Shown here one piece after another: positions 5,381 through 6,546 of a DNA stretch of 6,546 nt (position 1 is the first letter of the stretch; every line of letters starts with the position of its first letter). The stretch covers positions 24,452 to 30,997 of the forward strand of contig MGOD01000132.1 of NCBI GenBank assembly GCA_001795245.1. Direction: 5' to 3'. Origin of the DNA: Chloroflexi bacterium RBG_16_70_13. GTDB lineage: Bacteria > Chloroflexota > Limnocylindria > Limnocylindrales > CSP1-4. The notes under the pieces were generated by a model. That model saw only the letters and a list, made by a program, of their open reading frames with translations. It was not told where the DNA came from and searched no databases. A program made the translations under genes and the position numbers.

Positions 5381-5390
5381 AGCCGGCAAT

Positions 5391-5412
5391 CGCGGCCCGG
5401 CGTCCGGCCGCG
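5391..5412 (+). other. Stem-loop in the flavoprotein gene leader
   Basis: CGCGGCC and GGCCGCG form a perfect 7-bp stem with an 8-nt loop, ending 9 nt before the Shine-Dalgarno at 5422. There is no T run. It is either a leader structure or a GC-composition effect. Confidence 0.38.
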
Positions 5413-5421
5413 TCAGGCGAC

Positions 5422-5426
5422 GGAGG
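5422..5426 (+). promoter_or_regulatory. Shine-Dalgarno site of the flavoprotein gene
   Basis: GGAGG lies 11 nt before GTG 5438, a little longer than ideal. No ATG occurs nearby in frame, and the GxGxxG strand begins four residues into the protein from this GTG, which supports it. Confidence 0.6.
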
Positions 5427-5437
5427 GCGAACCGCGG

Positions 5438-6546
5438 GTGGACCAGGCGAGGGTCGTCGTCATCGGCGGCGGCATCACCGGCTGCAGCGTCGCCTACCAC
5501 CTCGCCGTGGCGGGCTGGACCGACGTCCTGCTCGTCGAGAAGGCCCAGCTCACGGCGGGCGCGACCTGCCAGGCTGCCGGGCTCGTAACGATGTTCAACC
5601 CCTCGAATTCGATGCTGCGGTTCCGGCGCTACAGCGTGGAGCTGTACGAGAAGCTCGGCGTCTTCGAGCGTGTCGGCAGCCTCCGGCTGGCCTCGTCCCC
5701 GGAGCAGCTCCGGGAGCTGGAGCGCACCGCCAGCCGGGCGCGAGGCATCGGGCTGGAGGCCGGGGTCATCTCGGCGGAGGCCGCCCGAGGGCTCATGCCG
5801 GCCATCTCGCCGGAGTCGCTGTACGGCGCCGTTCACATCCCGGGGGACGGCCACCTGGATCCGCATGGCGCAACCCACGCGCTGGCCGACGCGGCGCGGG
5901 GGCTCGGCGTCCGATTCCTGCTGCAGACGCGCGTGACCGGCTTCGAGCTCTCGGCGCGGCGAGCGGTCCGGCGGGTCCTGACGGACCGGGGCCCGATCGA
6001 GGCCGAGCTCGTGGTGAACGCCGCCGGGCTGTGGGCGCCGCGGGTCGCCGCGATGGTCGGGGCGTTCCTGCCGTCGACGCCGGTCGATCACCAGCACGTG
6101 GCCCTCCGGGCGGTGCCCGGCTACGAGCTTCCCCGCGACATGCCCTGCTTCCGGGACCCCGACAACCTCGTCTACGGCAGGAGCGAGCACGGCGGCATGG
6201 TCTTCGGCGGCTACGAGGCCGAGCCGCGGTCGCGCTGGGAGGACGGCGTCCCGTGGGAGCATGCGGCCACGTCGCTGCCCCCCGACTGGGAGCGATTCGG
6301 GCCGCTCATGGCCGGCGCGATCCGGCGCTTCCCGTTCCTCGCCGACGCCGAGGCGATCCGCCTCGTCTGCCACCCCGACGCGATGACTCCCGACGCGAAC
6401 CCGCTCCTCGGCCCGATGCCTGGCCTGCGCGGCTTCTGGGTCGCGGCCGGCCTGTCGCTCAACGGGTTCGGGGCCGGCGGCGGGATCGGTCAGGCGCTCG
6501 CCGGCTGGATCACCGCCGGCGATCCGGGCGTCGACGTCGCGGCCTA
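5438..6546 (+). CDS. Dimethylglycine/sarcosine dehydrogenase-like FAD oxidoreductase (C-terminus beyond window edge)
   Basis: From GTG 5438 the frame is open for 369 codons to the right edge. The N-terminus is a classic FAD-binding Rossmann motif, VVVIGGGITGCSVAYHL (6-22), with E34 at the end of the second strand to hold the adenosine ribose. LVVNAAGLWAPRVAAMVG (191-208) and the closing NPLLGPMPGLRGFWVAAGLSLNGFGAGGGIGQALAGWI (321-358) are typical of the DAO-fold dehydrogenases that demethylate dimethylglycine, sarcosine and related amines. Full-length members usually add a C-terminal folate-binding (GcvT-like) region to reach about 800 residues, which cannot be seen here. The segment AGATCQAAGLVT (40-51) stands where covalent-flavin enzymes have W-H-A-A-G; the histidine is replaced by Q45, so FAD is probably held non-covalently. 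The substrate is inferred from family only. It diverges from the nucleotidyltransferase gene. Confidence 0.88.
   Translation, partial: MDQARVVVIGGGITGCSVAYHLAVAGWTDVLLVEKAQLTAGATCQAAGLVTMFNPSNSMLRFRRYSVELYEKLGVFERVGSLRLASSPEQLRELERTASRARGIGLEAGVISAEAARGLMPAISPESLYGAVHIPGDGHLDPHGATHALADAARGLGVRFLLQTRVTGFELSARRAVRRVLTDRGPIEAELVVNAAGLWAPRVAAMVGAFLPSTPVDHQHVALRAVPGYELPRDMPCFRDPDNLVYGRSEHGGMVFGGYEAEPRSRWEDGVPWEHAATSLPPDWERFGPLMAGAIRRFPFLADAEAIRLVCHPDAMTPDANPLLGPMPGLRGFWVAAGLSLNGFGAGGGIGQALAGWITAGDPGVDVAA

Noticed and set aside
5291..6373. Upstream extension of the nucleotidyltransferase frame to 620 residues
   Set aside because: The added part is antisense to the flavoprotein gene with its clear FAD motifs and crosses the TACAAT promoter; only the part from GTG 5290 makes sense.
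1..6546. Mobile elements, CRISPR arrays, tRNAs, long direct repeats
   Set aside because: None seen: no transposase or integrase motifs, no regularly spaced repeats, no cloverleaf-like segments in the gaps.

Overview
This is a 6.5 kb stretch of very GC-rich bacterial chromosome with six protein genes, two of them cut by the window edges. Codon third positions are almost all G or C, several starts are GTG, and the presumed -10 boxes have the form TANNNT with no convincing -35. Base composition and protein style fit a high-GC Chloroflexota lineage (the Limnocylindria/Ellin6529 type) or an actinobacterium. I lean to Chloroflexota, but this is a judgement from sequence style only. There is no tRNA, rRNA, CRISPR array, transposase or integrase, and no sign of recent transfer.

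Layout. Positions 1-407 (minus) hold the first 135 codons of a GNAT acetyltransferase. It diverges from a 273-residue protein at 472-1293 (plus) that looks like a secretion-ATPase (CpaF/VirB11-type) relative without a nucleotide-binding loop. The 64 bp between them carry two back-to-back -10 boxes, each only 8-9 nt from an ATG, so both mRNAs are probably leaderless. Next on the plus strand come a small four-helix DUF2269-type membrane protein (1407-1895), a long class II fructose-bisphosphate-aldolase-family protein (1975-3387) and a choline-kinase-like phosphotransferase (3549-4499). A MNT/AbiEii-like nucleotidyltransferase (4511-5290, minus) converges on the phosphotransferase. It diverges from a dimethylglycine/sarcosine-dehydrogenase-like flavoprotein (5438 to the edge, plus), of which the N-terminal 369 residues are visible.

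How they may work together. The aldolase, the small-molecule kinase and the N-methyl-amine oxidase could form a catabolic set acting on a choline-, methylated-amine- or polyol-like compound, interrupted by the nucleotidyltransferase. Each gene has its own presumed promoter, so this is an inference from adjacency and not a demonstrated operon.

The most interesting non-coding signals are in the gaps. Several -10 boxes lie in or beside perfect inverted repeats (3434-3447, 5353-5370, 5373-5383). Each of the four genes that has an untranslated leader and a Shine-Dalgarno site also has a GC-rich stem-loop between promoter and Shine-Dalgarno. The phosphotransferase leader (about 3450-3548) has competing inverted repeats and a possible anti-Shine-Dalgarno. 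No stretch longer than about 160 bp lacks a gene. I did not find a clearly new multi-gene system.
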